NCBI GenBank assembly: GCA_938023865.1
Contig: CALJDG010000031.1
Span: forward strand, 1 to 49,550
Source of the DNA: an uncultured archaeon
GTDB lineage: Archaea > Thermoproteota > Bathyarchaeia > Bathyarchaeales > Bathycorpusculaceae
DNA: 49,550 nt
Reading direction: 5' to 3'
Below are positions 8,308 to 16,766 of the stretch, piece after piece; position 1 is the first letter of the stretch, and every line of letters starts with the position of its first letter. The notes beneath the pieces were generated by a model. That model saw only the letters and a program-made list of their open reading frames with translations, was not told where the DNA came from and did not search any database. The position numbers and the translations under genes were made by a program.

Positions 8308-9480
8308 TCATCTCCTTAAAATTGTTACATAACAGTAATGTCCTGTTCCGCCAACATTGTGAGCAAGTCCTATGTAATTTTTCAGCGGAACTTGCCTACT
8401 TCTCTCTATAGCTTCTTCCCTTAACTGCTTTGTCAGTTCGTATATCATTGAGCAGCCAGTTGCGCCTATTGGATGCCCTTTAGCTTTTAAGCCGCCATCA
8501 ACGTTCACGGGGATTTTCCCGCCTATTTCCGTTTGCCCTTCACGAATAAGTTTTGCGCCCTCACCTTTTTTGCAGAAGCCTAAATCTTCATAAGCCATTA
8601 TCTCCGCAATAGTGAAACAGTCATGAACATTTGCAAAGTCAACTTGGTCAGGAGTTATTTTCGCCATTTTGTACGCTGTTCTTGATGCTTGCACAGCGGC
8701 TTCCAATCCAACGTAATCCAACCGCTTACTCAAATTTGCTGTCCCAGAAGAGTAGCCCATGCCAGCAACCCATACTGGAGTATCAATTTTCAATTCCTTA
8801 ACTTTCTCCTCTGAAGCAAGAATAACCGAAGCTGCTCCGTCTGTTATAGGACAGCAGTCATATAATTTAAGCGGCCACGCAATAACCATAGATGAGAGGG
8901 CATCGTCTACTGTTATCTTGTTTTGGAGGTGAGCGACAGGATTCATCGAAGCATATTTATGATTTTTAACGGCCACTAACGCCAAATCCTCTTCGGTTGT
9001 TCCATACTTGGCCATGTGTGCGGTAGCGTGCAGAGCATAATACGCTGGGAATGTTAATCCAAAGTTATGAAACTCCCAAGTATAATACCCGCTTCTTCCA
9101 ATAAACTCCATGGCTGTCGGGGTGTCGATTTGCCTCATTTTTTCAATGCCTATTGCAGCTGTAATTTCTGCATATCCGCTAGCTATTGCTGAGTACGCTG
9201 TAAAAAAAGCTGCACTCCCAGTTGCACATGCAGCTTCACAACGGACCAACCCTGCTCCAGTAAGGCCGCAATATTCGGATATAGTTACTGCTGGTAGGGA
9301 TTCTTCGTACCACGCTCCAGCTCCAGCAGATCCAAAGGCTACAAATTCTATGTCTCTTGGGGATACGCCAGCATCCTCAATGGACTGTTTGACAGCCTCA
9401 AAGGCAAGTTCTTGAACATTTACATCGTTTCTGTTACCAAATTTAGAGTTGCCAACGCCTATAACCGCCACTTTCCGCAT
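8308..9480 (-). CDS. SCP-x-type thiolase (acetyl-CoA acetyltransferase-like)
   Basis: Archaeal-type thiolase of 390 residues, expected to make or cleave acetoacetyl-CoA together with the DUF35 protein that follows it. The nucleophile is C85 in EAACATGSAA, with GHPIGATGC carrying the catalytic histidine. The C-terminal motif reads NVGGTGH instead of the CxG loop of FadA-type thiolases, typical of the SCP-x branch. The reading frame is open to 9510, but the ATG at 9478-9480 has GAGGAG 7 bases upstream and begins with MRKVAVIGVG, as expected for the family. Operon partners upstream are ech, acd and hbd. This branch often works inside a channelled complex, so the direction of flux (degradation or mevalonate) cannot be decided from sequence. 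Confidence 0.87.
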   Translation of the reverse strand: MRKVAVIGVGNSKFGNRNDVNVQELAFEAVKQSIEDAGVSPRDIEFVAFGSAGAGAWYEESLPAVTISEYCGLTGAGLVRCEAACATGSAAFFTAYSAIASGYAEITAAIGIEKMRQIDTPTAMEFIGRSGYYTWEFHNFGLTFPAYYALHATAHMAKYGTTEEDLALVAVKNHKYASMNPVAHLQNKITVDDALSSMVIAWPLKLYDCCPITDGAASVILASEEKVKELKIDTPVWVAGMGYSSGTANLSKRLDYVGLEAAVQASRTAYKMAKITPDQVDFANVHDCFTIAEIMAYEDLGFCKKGEGAKLIREGQTEIGGKIPVNVDGGLKAKGHPIGATGCSMIYELTKQLREEAIERSRQVPLKNYIGLAHNVGGTGHYCYVTILRR

Positions 9481-9539
9481 AATAATCTCCTCATAATCCA
9501 TTAAAAGCAATTACATAAATAAAAGAGGAAGATAGGTTT

Positions 9540-10328
9540 TCACTTTCCCTTGAACTCTGCTTTCCTCCTCGACATGAAAGCCTCTACGCCTTCCATCAGA
9601 TCTTCCGTGGAGAAGGTTAATCCCATGTATGCAGCTTCTAAACGCAATCCAACTTCCAGCGGCACTTGGGCTCCAAAGTTCACCGCATATTTCGCATACT
9701 TTAGCGCCACAGGAGGGCCTTCACTTAGTTTTTTGGCAAGATCGCGCGCTTCGTCCCTGAGCTTATCATAGTTAACGACTTTATTGACTAAACCTATTTT
9801 CAATGCTTCGTCGGCTTTAATTCTATTCCCCAACATCACCAGCTCTTTAGCTTTTGCAAGACCGGCAACCCTGACAAGTCGCTGAGTGCCACCCCAACCG
9901 GGTATGAGCCCCAAATTTATTTCAGGGCTCCCAAGTTCTGCATGCTCAGCCGCTATTCTGAAGTCACAGGCTAATGCAAGTTCCAATCCTCCGCCCAAAG
10001 CAAAGCCGTTAATGGCTGCAATGACAGGTTTTGAAAGCTGCTCTATTTTGCTGAAAACGCTTTGTCCAAGTCTTGAGAACTCCTCCGCTGTGACTGGTGT
10101 TGCTTTTGGAAAAGCTGTTACATCTGCTCCGGCGCTGAAAGCTCGGTCTCCTTCACCGGTTATTACAATGCATCTTATGGATGGATCCCTCTCAGCGGTG
10201 TCTAATGCATCTGCGAGTTCTTGCATTAAAATGTCGTTAAGAGCGTTAAGCCTATGTGGTCTATTGAGAATTATCCAAAGTACGCGTTCCTCTCTCTCTA
10301 TTTTTATGGTTTCATACGCCTTACTCAT
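9540..10328 (-). CDS. Enoyl-CoA hydratase (crotonase family)
   Basis: Hydrates crotonyl-CoA or other 2-enoyl-CoA to 3-hydroxyacyl-CoA. The 262-residue protein has the oxyanion-hole segments FSAGADV and NGFALGGG and both catalytic glutamates with the spacing of rat mitochondrial hydratase: E116 in GGGLELA and E136 in GSPEINLG (E144/E164 in rat). Both acids being present argues for hydratase rather than isomerase or hydrolase. It lies third in the hbd-acd-ech-thl-DUF35 operon, 53 bases after acd, and provides the step between abfD/acd products and hbd. Confidence 0.9.
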   Translation of the reverse strand: MSKAYETIKIEREERVLWIILNRPHRLNALNDILMQELADALDTAERDPSIRCIVITGEGDRAFSAGADVTAFPKATPVTAEEFSRLGQSVFSKIEQLSKPVIAAINGFALGGGLELALACDFRIAAEHAELGSPEINLGLIPGWGGTQRLVRVAGLAKAKELVMLGNRIKADEALKIGLVNKVVNYDKLRDEARDLAKKLSEGPPVALKYAKYAVNFGAQVPLEVGLRLEAAYMGLTFSTEDLMEGVEAFMSRRKAEFKGK

Positions 10329-10381
10329 AGCTTCACCCTAACCATCTTTTTTAAAGAGCCTAATAATTTATTTTAGAGAAT

Positions 10382-11536
10382 TTAAAACTTTCTTAGGAGG
10401 TACTTGAGGACTGTTAGCTTCTGAATTTCACTTGTGCCTTCGTAGATTTCTGTTATTTTCGCATCTCTGTGATATCTTTCAACACGGTATTCACCCAAGT
10501 AGCCATATCCTCCAAGCGTCTGAATTGCAAAGTCTGTCGCCTCCATCGCCACACGACTTGCATAATGTTTAGCCATTGCTGTTGCCATAGGATCCATTTT
10601 TCCAACATCTACAAGCCATGCAGCCTTGTACGTTAGCAGTCTTGCTGCTTCAATTTTTGTTGCAAGCTCAGCTAATGTGCATCCTATAGCCTCATGCTGT
10701 ATTATGGGTTGCCCGAAGGCTTCCCTTTGTTTCGCATATTTGAAGGCTATCTCCCATGCCCCTTGAGCCATGCCGACAGCTTGGGCTGCCACACCAACTC
10801 TAGTTTTGTCGAAAAATTCCATTGAATAATAAAAGCCCTTGTTAAGTTCACCTATAATATTCCAATCTTTGACCTTCACATTGTCGAACCTAACTTCGCC
10901 CGTAACGGAGCATCTTATTCCCATTTTGTTATGAAGCTTTGTTGTTTCCAGTCCAGGTGTGCCTTTATCAACTACGAATAGTGTTTCACCTCTGTATGTT
11001 GGCCTAACCTTCGTGTCTGTTTGCGCCAAAACCACCATAAAGTCGGCTGTGGTGGCATTTGTTATGAAAGTTTTTGTCCCGTTTATCCACCATTCGTCTC
11101 CGTACTTTGTCGCTGTTGTTTCCATGCGGGTTATGTCGCTTCCGCTAACGTTAGGTTCTGTGAAGGCCGCAGCTGAAATGAAGTCGCCTCTACAGATGGG
11201 CGGCAAGTACTTCTCTTTCTGTTCTTTAGTTCCATGAACAAGAATGAACTCGCTTCCGAAAGTTCCGCTCATAATGGCCACACCAAGCGATGAGTCCGCC
11301 CTGCACATTTCCTCTACCACTAGGCATGTTTCCAAGAGGCCGTAGCCTTGTCCATTATATTCTTGCGGAAAAGCCATGCTTGTAAAGCCCAACTTTGCGG
11401 CTTTCTTGTAGAGCTCCAGCGGAAATTCTTCTTTTCGGTCAAGTTCTATAGCAAGCTCTGGTTTAAATTCTTTTTCGCAGAACTCTCTTACGGCGTTTTT
11501 TATTCCAATCTGTTCTTCTGTTAATTCAAACTTCAT
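10382..11536 (-). CDS. Acyl-CoA dehydrogenase, butyryl/short-chain type
   Basis: Flavoprotein of 384 residues oxidising short acyl-CoA (butyryl-CoA is likely) and feeding ETF. It has AAAFTEPNVSGSD in the flavin-binding middle domain, QREAFGQPI, and the canonical catalytic base E366 in IYEGTSEIQK, as in short- and medium-chain ACADs. The helix-G position reads DKTR, without the IVD-type glutamate. The ATG directly abuts the TAG of hbd (no gap), and GGAAGGGGG inside hbd serves as its SD, so the two are coupled. A close paralogue is at 12826-13974. Confidence 0.9.
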   Translation of the reverse strand: MKFELTEEQIGIKNAVREFCEKEFKPELAIELDRKEEFPLELYKKAAKLGFTSMAFPQEYNGQGYGLLETCLVVEEMCRADSSLGVAIMSGTFGSEFILVHGTKEQKEKYLPPICRGDFISAAAFTEPNVSGSDITRMETTATKYGDEWWINGTKTFITNATTADFMVVLAQTDTKVRPTYRGETLFVVDKGTPGLETTKLHNKMGIRCSVTGEVRFDNVKVKDWNIIGELNKGFYYSMEFFDKTRVGVAAQAVGMAQGAWEIAFKYAKQREAFGQPIIQHEAIGCTLAELATKIEAARLLTYKAAWLVDVGKMDPMATAMAKHYASRVAMEATDFAIQTLGGYGYLGEYRVERYHRDAKITEIYEGTSEIQKLTVLKYLLRKF

Positions 11537-12721
11537 CTAGTAGAACCCCCTTCCAGTTTTTTTACCTAACCAGCCCTTGCTGACATAATCCTCTAATAAA
11601 GGGCAAGGTTTATACATTTCCATGTTATATTTGGCGTACATTTCCTTTAACTTGTTGACAACAACGTCTATGCCTACTCTATCTGCATATTCGCATGGGC
11701 CTGAAGGCCATCCGGTGCCAAGTTTCATTCCAGTATCTATGTCTGCTGGACTTGCAGCATCCTCATATACAAGCCAGGCCGCCTCGTTTGCAGCCACAGC
11801 CCAGGATCTTTCAACGTCATATTCTTCCATTAGGTTGAAGGGTATTCTCGGCCTGCCCTTGGTCCAGTCATAAAAGCCTACGCCTGTTTTCTGTCCAAAC
11901 TTCCGTTCTTTAACTAATGGTTCTATTATCTCTACACATGGTTTGAAGCGCTCGCCGTAAGCTTCGTAAAGTATTTTCCCTACTTCAGAAGCTATGTCCA
12001 GTCCCACGTAGTCGGCCAGTTCGAACCATCCCATTGGGAAACCGCCGCTGTATTTTACTGACGCATCTATCCCTTCTTTTGTTGCTTCTCCTCGATGAAG
12101 AGTCCAGAAAGCCTCATTAAAAACTGCCCCAAGCACCCTGTTAACTATGAAACCCCGCACATCTTTCCGAACGATCACAGGCGTCTTCCCCAGTTTTTTG
12201 GACAAATCCACGAGGGTGTTTATTGTCTCTTGGCTTGTTTTCTCTCCCTTAATTACTTCAACTAAAGCCATTAGTTGTGGTGGATTAAAGAAGTGCATTC
12301 CTGCAACTTTATCTGGACGTTTGGTAGCATTCCCCATCTCAGTAATGCTTAAAGTTGAAGTGTTGGACGCAAGAATTGCATGAGAGGGCGCGACATTATC
12401 CAATTGAGCAAAAACCTTCTTTTTCAGTTCCATGTTTTCCGGTACAGCCTCGATGGCGAAATCTATGTCTTTAGCTGCCTGCTCGTAAGTTGTGGTGGTG
12501 CTTATTCTTGCTAGGATCGTTTGGACATCTTCAGGCCTTATACGCCTTTTCTCTGCGAATTTTTCGAGACTCCACTTAATTTTCTCTAACCCTTTTTGAA
12601 GCAGATCATCGCTAATGTCAACCATTGTCACTTGGTAGCCGTTCATCGCTAAAAGTTGAGCTATTCCATGTCCCATAGCTCCAGAACCAATGACTGCAGC
12701 TTTTTTCAACTTTTCAGCCAA
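11537..12721 (-). CDS. 3-Hydroxyacyl-CoA dehydrogenase (3-hydroxybutyryl-CoA dehydrogenase type)
   Basis: NAD(P)-dependent oxidation of 3-hydroxybutyryl-CoA to acetoacetyl-CoA. The N-terminal Rossmann motif is IGSGAMGHGIA (11-21). The active site includes SNTS (119-122) and H143 in MHFFNPP. There are two C-terminal 3HCDH domains, each ending in the family signature (KTGVGFYDW about 288-296, and KTGRGFY at the very end), giving 394 residues instead of about 285 for single-domain bacterial Hbd; the two-domain form is common in archaea. The start is TTG (12719-12721) with GGGGGAG five bases upstream. First gene of a five-gene operon with TTTATAAAG upstream. Confidence 0.9.
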   Translation of the reverse strand: MAEKLKKAAVIGSGAMGHGIAQLLAMNGYQVTMVDISDDLLQKGLEKIKWSLEKFAEKRRIRPEDVQTILARISTTTTYEQAAKDIDFAIEAVPENMELKKKVFAQLDNVAPSHAILASNTSTLSITEMGNATKRPDKVAGMHFFNPPQLMALVEVIKGEKTSQETINTLVDLSKKLGKTPVIVRKDVRGFIVNRVLGAVFNEAFWTLHRGEATKEGIDASVKYSGGFPMGWFELADYVGLDIASEVGKILYEAYGERFKPCVEIIEPLVKERKFGQKTGVGFYDWTKGRPRIPFNLMEEYDVERSWAVAANEAAWLVYEDAASPADIDTGMKLGTGWPSGPCEYADRVGIDVVVNKLKEMYAKYNMEMYKPCPLLEDYVSKGWLGKKTGRGFY

Positions 12722-12764
12722 ACAAACTCCCCCATTTAAAGAGTCTTTGAATAATTACACTAAT

Positions 12765-12773
12765 CTTTATAAA
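12765..12773 (-). promoter_or_regulatory. TATA box of the hbd-acd-ech-thl-DUF35 operon
   Basis: The minus strand reads TTTATAAAG, a near-ideal archaeal TATA box, 44-52 bases before the TTG start of hbd. It leaves room for a leader of about 20 bases carrying the strong SD GGGGGAG. Confidence 0.6.
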
Positions 12774-12825
12774 TTTTTCACGACGAATTCGAAGCTGAAA
12801 ACATAAAATATAAAAAGAGAGGTTA

Positions 12826-13974
12826 TTATTTTTGGAGGAAGTTCACTATTGTTAATTTTTGGATTTCGCTTGTGCCCTCATAGATTTCAGTTATTTTTGC
12901 ACACCTGTGGAAGCGTTCTACATGGTAGTCCGCTAAATAGCCGTAGCCGCCAAATACTTGGATAGCGTCGTCTGTGACTTCCACGGCCACGCGGCTTGCA
13001 TAGGCTTTAGCCATTGAAGTTGCCACCGGGCTGGGCTTTTCGTGATCGTATATCCAAGCTGCTTTGTACGTAAGCAGACGGGCTGTTTCTATTTTTACGG
13101 CCATTTCAGCCAACTTAAAGGAGACACCTTGAAAACTGATTATTGGCTGCCCGAACTGTTTGCGTGTTTTAGCATAGTTTAATGCTTTTTCAAATGCTCC
13201 TTGGGCTATGCCAACAGCCTGGGCCGCCACGGTTATGCGGGTTCCATCGAAAAGTTCAAGTGTATAGTAAAAGCCCTTGTTGAGCTCGCCAACAAGGTTG
13301 TTCGTAGGCACGTGAAGGTCGCTTATTGCTAATGAGCCAGTGATGCACGGCCTTATACCCATCTTTCCGTGTAGTTTTGTTGATTCTAAGCCTGGCATGC
13401 CTTTTTCCGCTAGGAAAAGACTTTGTCCGCGGTGGGGCGGGGTCACGTTTGGATCCGTTTGACACAGGATTATGAAGGTGTCAGCTATCGGAGCGTTGGT
13501 AATGAACTGTTTTGAGCCGTTAATAAGCCACTCGTCACCCACCTTAACGGCTGTTGTATCTAATTTAGTTATGTCACTTCCATGTTCCGGTTCCGTGAAG
13601 GCTGCTGCAGAGATTTTATCACCCTTAGCGAGAGGTGGAATGTACTTTTCCTTTTGCTCTACTGTACCGTGCTTAAGCAAGACGTCTGGAACCATTAGGT
13701 TTCCGAGGGAGACTGCCACCCCCAACCCTGGGTCGATGCGGCAGAATTCTTCAACGACTAAGCATTCTTCCAGAACACCATATCCTTGTCCATCATACTC
13801 CTGCGGTATACGCATACTTGTAAAGCCCAGTTTGGCTGCTTTCCTATAAATCTCCATTGGGAACTCTTCTTTCTGGTCGTATTCTAGGGCCAGTTCCGGT
13901 GTGAACTCTTTTTCTGCGAACTCGTGGGCAGCCTTTTTTATCTCCATCTGCTCCTCTGTTAGCTTGAAGTTCAT
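12826..13974 (-). CDS. Acyl-CoA dehydrogenase, short-chain type, ETF-linked
   Basis: 382-residue paralogue of the ACAD at 10382-11536 with the same signatures: AAAFTEPEHGSD in the flavin domain, TRKQFGQPI, and catalytic base E366 in IYEGTSEIQK. It follows etfA by 20 bases and is the last gene of etfB-etfA-acd, so it is the dehydrogenase most directly paired with this ETF. Two near-identical short-chain enzymes in adjacent operons suggest different chain lengths or opposite physiological directions (oxidation and crotonyl-CoA reduction); the sequence does not say which. Confidence 0.9.
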   Translation of the reverse strand: MNFKLTEEQMEIKKAAHEFAEKEFTPELALEYDQKEEFPMEIYRKAAKLGFTSMRIPQEYDGQGYGVLEECLVVEEFCRIDPGLGVAVSLGNLMVPDVLLKHGTVEQKEKYIPPLAKGDKISAAAFTEPEHGSDITKLDTTAVKVGDEWLINGSKQFITNAPIADTFIILCQTDPNVTPPHRGQSLFLAEKGMPGLESTKLHGKMGIRPCITGSLAISDLHVPTNNLVGELNKGFYYTLELFDGTRITVAAQAVGIAQGAFEKALNYAKTRKQFGQPIISFQGVSFKLAEMAVKIETARLLTYKAAWIYDHEKPSPVATSMAKAYASRVAVEVTDDAIQVFGGYGYLADYHVERFHRCAKITEIYEGTSEIQKLTIVNFLQK

Positions 13975-13994
13975 GCTATTCCACCATTGCTAAG

Positions 13995-14984
13995 CTATGC
14001 TTTTTGTGCTTTCAACTCGCTAATCTTGCTTTTCAATATCGGCAAAACTTTGAATAAGTCTTCAACAACTCCGTAGTCTGAAAAGCTGAATATGGGAGCT
14101 TTGGGGTCTTTGTTAACTGCTATTATAAGGTCAGAGTTTTTCATTCCCAAGACATGCTGGAAGGCCCCGCTTATGCCCACGGCTATGTAGAGTTTTGGCT
14201 TGACAGTTTTTCCAGAAGTTCCTACCTGCCGGTCGCTGGGAAGCCAACCCTTATCTACAATCGGGCGTGAACATGCCAGCACTCCGCCGAGAGCCTTTGC
14301 CAACTCTTCAACCATCGGAATGTTGCTTTGATCCTTTATACCCCTTCCAATGCCTACAAGCACTTCCGCTGCTGTTATGTCAACGCCACCTGGTGGCGGC
14401 AAGACATATTCAAGGAACCGCTTTGTTGTCGTTTCCTCTTTTAGAGGCGACGGAACCTCAATTATTTGCCCGTTTAATGGTGTCGAGGGCCTTTGAGCTT
14501 GGAAAGCTGCTTGGCGCACTGTAACCATGTAGTTTTCAGACTCTCGTAGCGTTGCCTTAACGTTCACTTTTCCTCCATACATCTGCCTTGTAACAGTGAA
14601 CACGTCGTCTTCAAAAGTCATGTCTATGCAGTCCGTTGCCAAAGGAATGTTTAGGGCTGCAGCAAGCCGAGGAGCAAGCTCAACGCCATAAGACGTATGC
14701 CCAATAACTGTTAGAATGGGCTTACGCTCTTGGATTAAGGGCGAAAGGACCTTTTGGTAGGCCTCTGAATTGAAGTTTTCAAGCCTTTCATCCTCAATTA
14801 TCAGAACCTTCTCGGCGTGCTCAGCTAGGCTTTTTGCAGGTTCTCTAACACTTTTACCTAGAATAACAGCCACAGGGTCGGCGTTTATTTTCTGTGCCAG
14901 TTCTCTAGCTTTCGTCAGCATTTCAAAGGTTATGTCCCTAAGCTGTCCTTGCCTATGCTCGGCTAGAACAAAGATTTCAGTCAT
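13995..14984 (-). CDS. etfA: Electron transfer flavoprotein, alpha subunit
   Basis: Larger subunit (329 residues) of the ETF heterodimer accepting electrons from acyl-CoA dehydrogenases. The N-terminal half is the Rossmann-like ETF domain and the C-terminal FAD domain carries the diagnostic run DRQVGTSGKTV, IAVGISGAFQH and NKDPKAPIFSFSDYGVV. The start lies 3 bases after the etfB stop. Whether this ETF is simple or electron-bifurcating cannot be settled by eye; no fixC/fixX partner is in the window. Confidence 0.93.
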   Translation of the reverse strand: MTEIFVLAEHRQGQLRDITFEMLTKARELAQKINADPVAVILGKSVREPAKSLAEHAEKVLIIEDERLENFNSEAYQKVLSPLIQERKPILTVIGHTSYGVELAPRLAAALNIPLATDCIDMTFEDDVFTVTRQMYGGKVNVKATLRESENYMVTVRQAAFQAQRPSTPLNGQIIEVPSPLKEETTTKRFLEYVLPPPGGVDITAAEVLVGIGRGIKDQSNIPMVEELAKALGGVLACSRPIVDKGWLPSDRQVGTSGKTVKPKLYIAVGISGAFQHVLGMKNSDLIIAVNKDPKAPIFSFSDYGVVEDLFKVLPILKSKISELKAQKA

Positions 14985-14987
14985 TCC

Positions 14988-15782
14988 TTAAATCAGCCCC
15001 CTTGACTTTAAGATTTCAACAATCCTTGTTGCTATTTCATCCGGGCTTCCCTTGAGGAACTCAGCTTGCTTCTCCACCGGTGGAACGTAGAGTCTCTCTA
15101 TTCTTAGCCATGAGCCAGCCTCGCCCACATCGTTTTCAGTCAAGCCTATGTTTGCTAATCCCATAACTTTGACCTCTTTCTGCATAGCCTTGCGAATACC
15201 CATAATAGAGACGTAACGAGGCTCATTTATGCCCGTCTGAACAGCGAAAAGCGCTGGCAGCTTAACTTCTAAGCGTTCCTCTAGACCGCCTTCAAGCTCG
15301 CGATTGATGAGGGCTTTTCCATCGACGAATTCAATCTTCTTAACCATTGTCGCGTGAGGAATGCCTAGCAACTCGGCTAAAACTGGACCGACAACAGCGC
15401 TACCATCATCACCTGCTTGCGCTCCTGTTAAGATTAGGTCGAAGCGAAGGTTTTTGACTACACTGTGGAGGATTTTTGCGGTTGCAAAGGCATCCGAGCC
15501 GGCAAACTTCGGGTCTGTTAGACGTATTGCTACATCAGCGCCACGGGCGAGACATTTTCTAAGTGTGCTTTCAGAGTCTTCTTGACCTATTGTTATTGCT
15601 GTAACTGTTCCGCCAAATTTTTCTTTTATGCGCACAGCCTCCTCCAATGCGTAGTCATCCCACTCGTTAATATCAAAGACTAAGCCCGCCTTTTCTATGC
15701 CTTTGCCGCTTGCATCAATTTTGAGCTCCGCCTCTGCTGTTTCCGGAACATGCTTAACACAAACAATAATGTCCAAACGCAT
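14988..15782 (-). CDS. etfB: Electron transfer flavoprotein, beta subunit
   Basis: 264-residue ETF beta subunit: begins MRLDIIVCVKHVPET, has NEWDDYALEEAVRIKE, and the nucleotide-binding stretch LTGAQAGDDGSAVVGP, which in some ETFs binds AMP and in others a second FAD. First gene of etfB-etfA-acd. AGGAG sits 3 bases before the ATG. A TATA-like AAATATATGA at 15822-15832 lies about 45 bases upstream. Confidence 0.93.
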   Translation of the reverse strand: MRLDIIVCVKHVPETAEAELKIDASGKGIEKAGLVFDINEWDDYALEEAVRIKEKFGGTVTAITIGQEDSESTLRKCLARGADVAIRLTDPKFAGSDAFATAKILHSVVKNLRFDLILTGAQAGDDGSAVVGPVLAELLGIPHATMVKKIEFVDGKALINRELEGGLEERLEVKLPALFAVQTGINEPRYVSIMGIRKAMQKEVKVMGLANIGLTENDVGEAGSWLRIERLYVPPVEKQAEFLKGSPDEIATRIVEILKSRGLI

Positions 15783-15791
15783 TCTCTCCTA

Positions 15792-15832
15792 AACTGTTTT
15801 GAAATGTTGTTACAACTGTTTTCATATATTTT
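15792..15832 (-). promoter_or_regulatory. etf promoter with 22-bp-spaced direct repeats and a small dyad
   Basis: Written on the plus strand, AACTGTTTT occurs at 15792-15800 and again at 15814-15822, a start-to-start distance of 22 bases (two helical turns). Between them is the dyad GTTGT-T-ACAAC (15806-15816). All of this lies between the TATA-like sequence at 15822-15832 and the etfB ATG, a plausible repressor site. The repeats are short and may be chance. Confidence 0.35.
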
Positions 15833-15926
15833 TTACCCAAAACCTTATGCAGTATTAATGTTTAAAACTTGGTTTTATTCGCAAAAGCCTTTATCAAACT
15901 AAGACGGAAATGAAAATGGAATAAAC

Positions 15927-16763
15927 ATGAAAAATGAAATCGACTGGCTTCCGATATTAATTCGGTGCAGAGAAAACGTGAAAAAGCGGATAACCCCACT
16001 TTTAGAAAATGAAAGGAAACAGCAGCTGCTAAACCTTGGCATCGGGGCTGGCGGCGACCCGATTAAACAGATCGATATAGAAGCGGAAAAAGCCATCGTG
16101 GAAACTCTTGTTGGTCAAGACATATCCTTCACCCTGATAAGCGAAGAGTCTGGCATAAGAGAATATGGTGAAAACTCAGGCGAAAATTATGTTACAGCAG
16201 ATCCAATAGATGGAACAACAAACCTGACAAGGGGTATACCGTTCTATGCAACATCCATAGCAGTTTCTAAGAAGCCCAAGTTAGACGCTGTTCACACGGC
16301 ATTGGTTGCAGACCTCATACATGACACAACATACACAGCTGAAAAGCGCAAAGGAGCATACCGCAATAACCAAAAAATATCCCCATCAAAGCAAACAACT
16401 CTCGAAGAAGCTATAGTGGGCATAGATCTAAACACTTATAAGGCACGAGAAATCGCCCCACAACTAACAAGCCTCATTGAAAAAACAAAGCACATACGCC
16501 ACTTAGGGGCCAACGCCCTAGAGCTATGCTATGTAGCTGACGGAAAAACAGACGCCTTCATCGACATCCGCGGAAAACTTAGAACAACAGACACAGCAGC
16601 AGCATTTCTAATAATAAATGAAGCCGGGGCACTTATTACAACGCTTGACGGAAAGCGTTTAAACACCAAATTACATCCTAAGGAAAAACTAACCTTCATA
16701 GCTTCAGCAAACCAAAAAATTCACGAGAAAATTTTAAGCCTAATAAAAAGAGTTGAAGCATAA
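15927..16763 (+). CDS. Inositol-monophosphatase-family phosphatase (archaeal IMPase/FBPase)
   Basis: Mg2+-dependent sugar phosphatase of 278 residues. The metal-binding motifs are SEESG and ADPIDGTTNLTRG. The C-terminal signature has TTDTAAAFLI in place of the common W-D-xAA. In archaea this family (MJ0109 type) hydrolyses both fructose-1,6-bisphosphate and inositol-1-phosphate, so roles in gluconeogenesis and inositol phospholipid synthesis are both open. GGAATAA precedes the ATG. It is followed after 3 bases by a metallophosphoesterase. Confidence 0.88.
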   Translation: MKNEIDWLPILIRCRENVKKRITPLLENERKQQLLNLGIGAGGDPIKQIDIEAEKAIVETLVGQDISFTLISEESGIREYGENSGENYVTADPIDGTTNLTRGIPFYATSIAVSKKPKLDAVHTALVADLIHDTTYTAEKRKGAYRNNQKISPSKQTTLEEAIVGIDLNTYKAREIAPQLTSLIEKTKHIRHLGANALELCYVADGKTDAFIDIRGKLRTTDTAAAFLIINEAGALITTLDGKRLNTKLHPKEKLTFIASANQKIHEKILSLIKRVEA

Positions 16764-16766
16764 CCA

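Noticed and set aside
9886-10341. 151-codon open frame antisense to the enoyl-CoA hydratase gene
   Set aside because: Low-complexity Ser/Ala/Pro composition typical of a shadow of a conserved gene.
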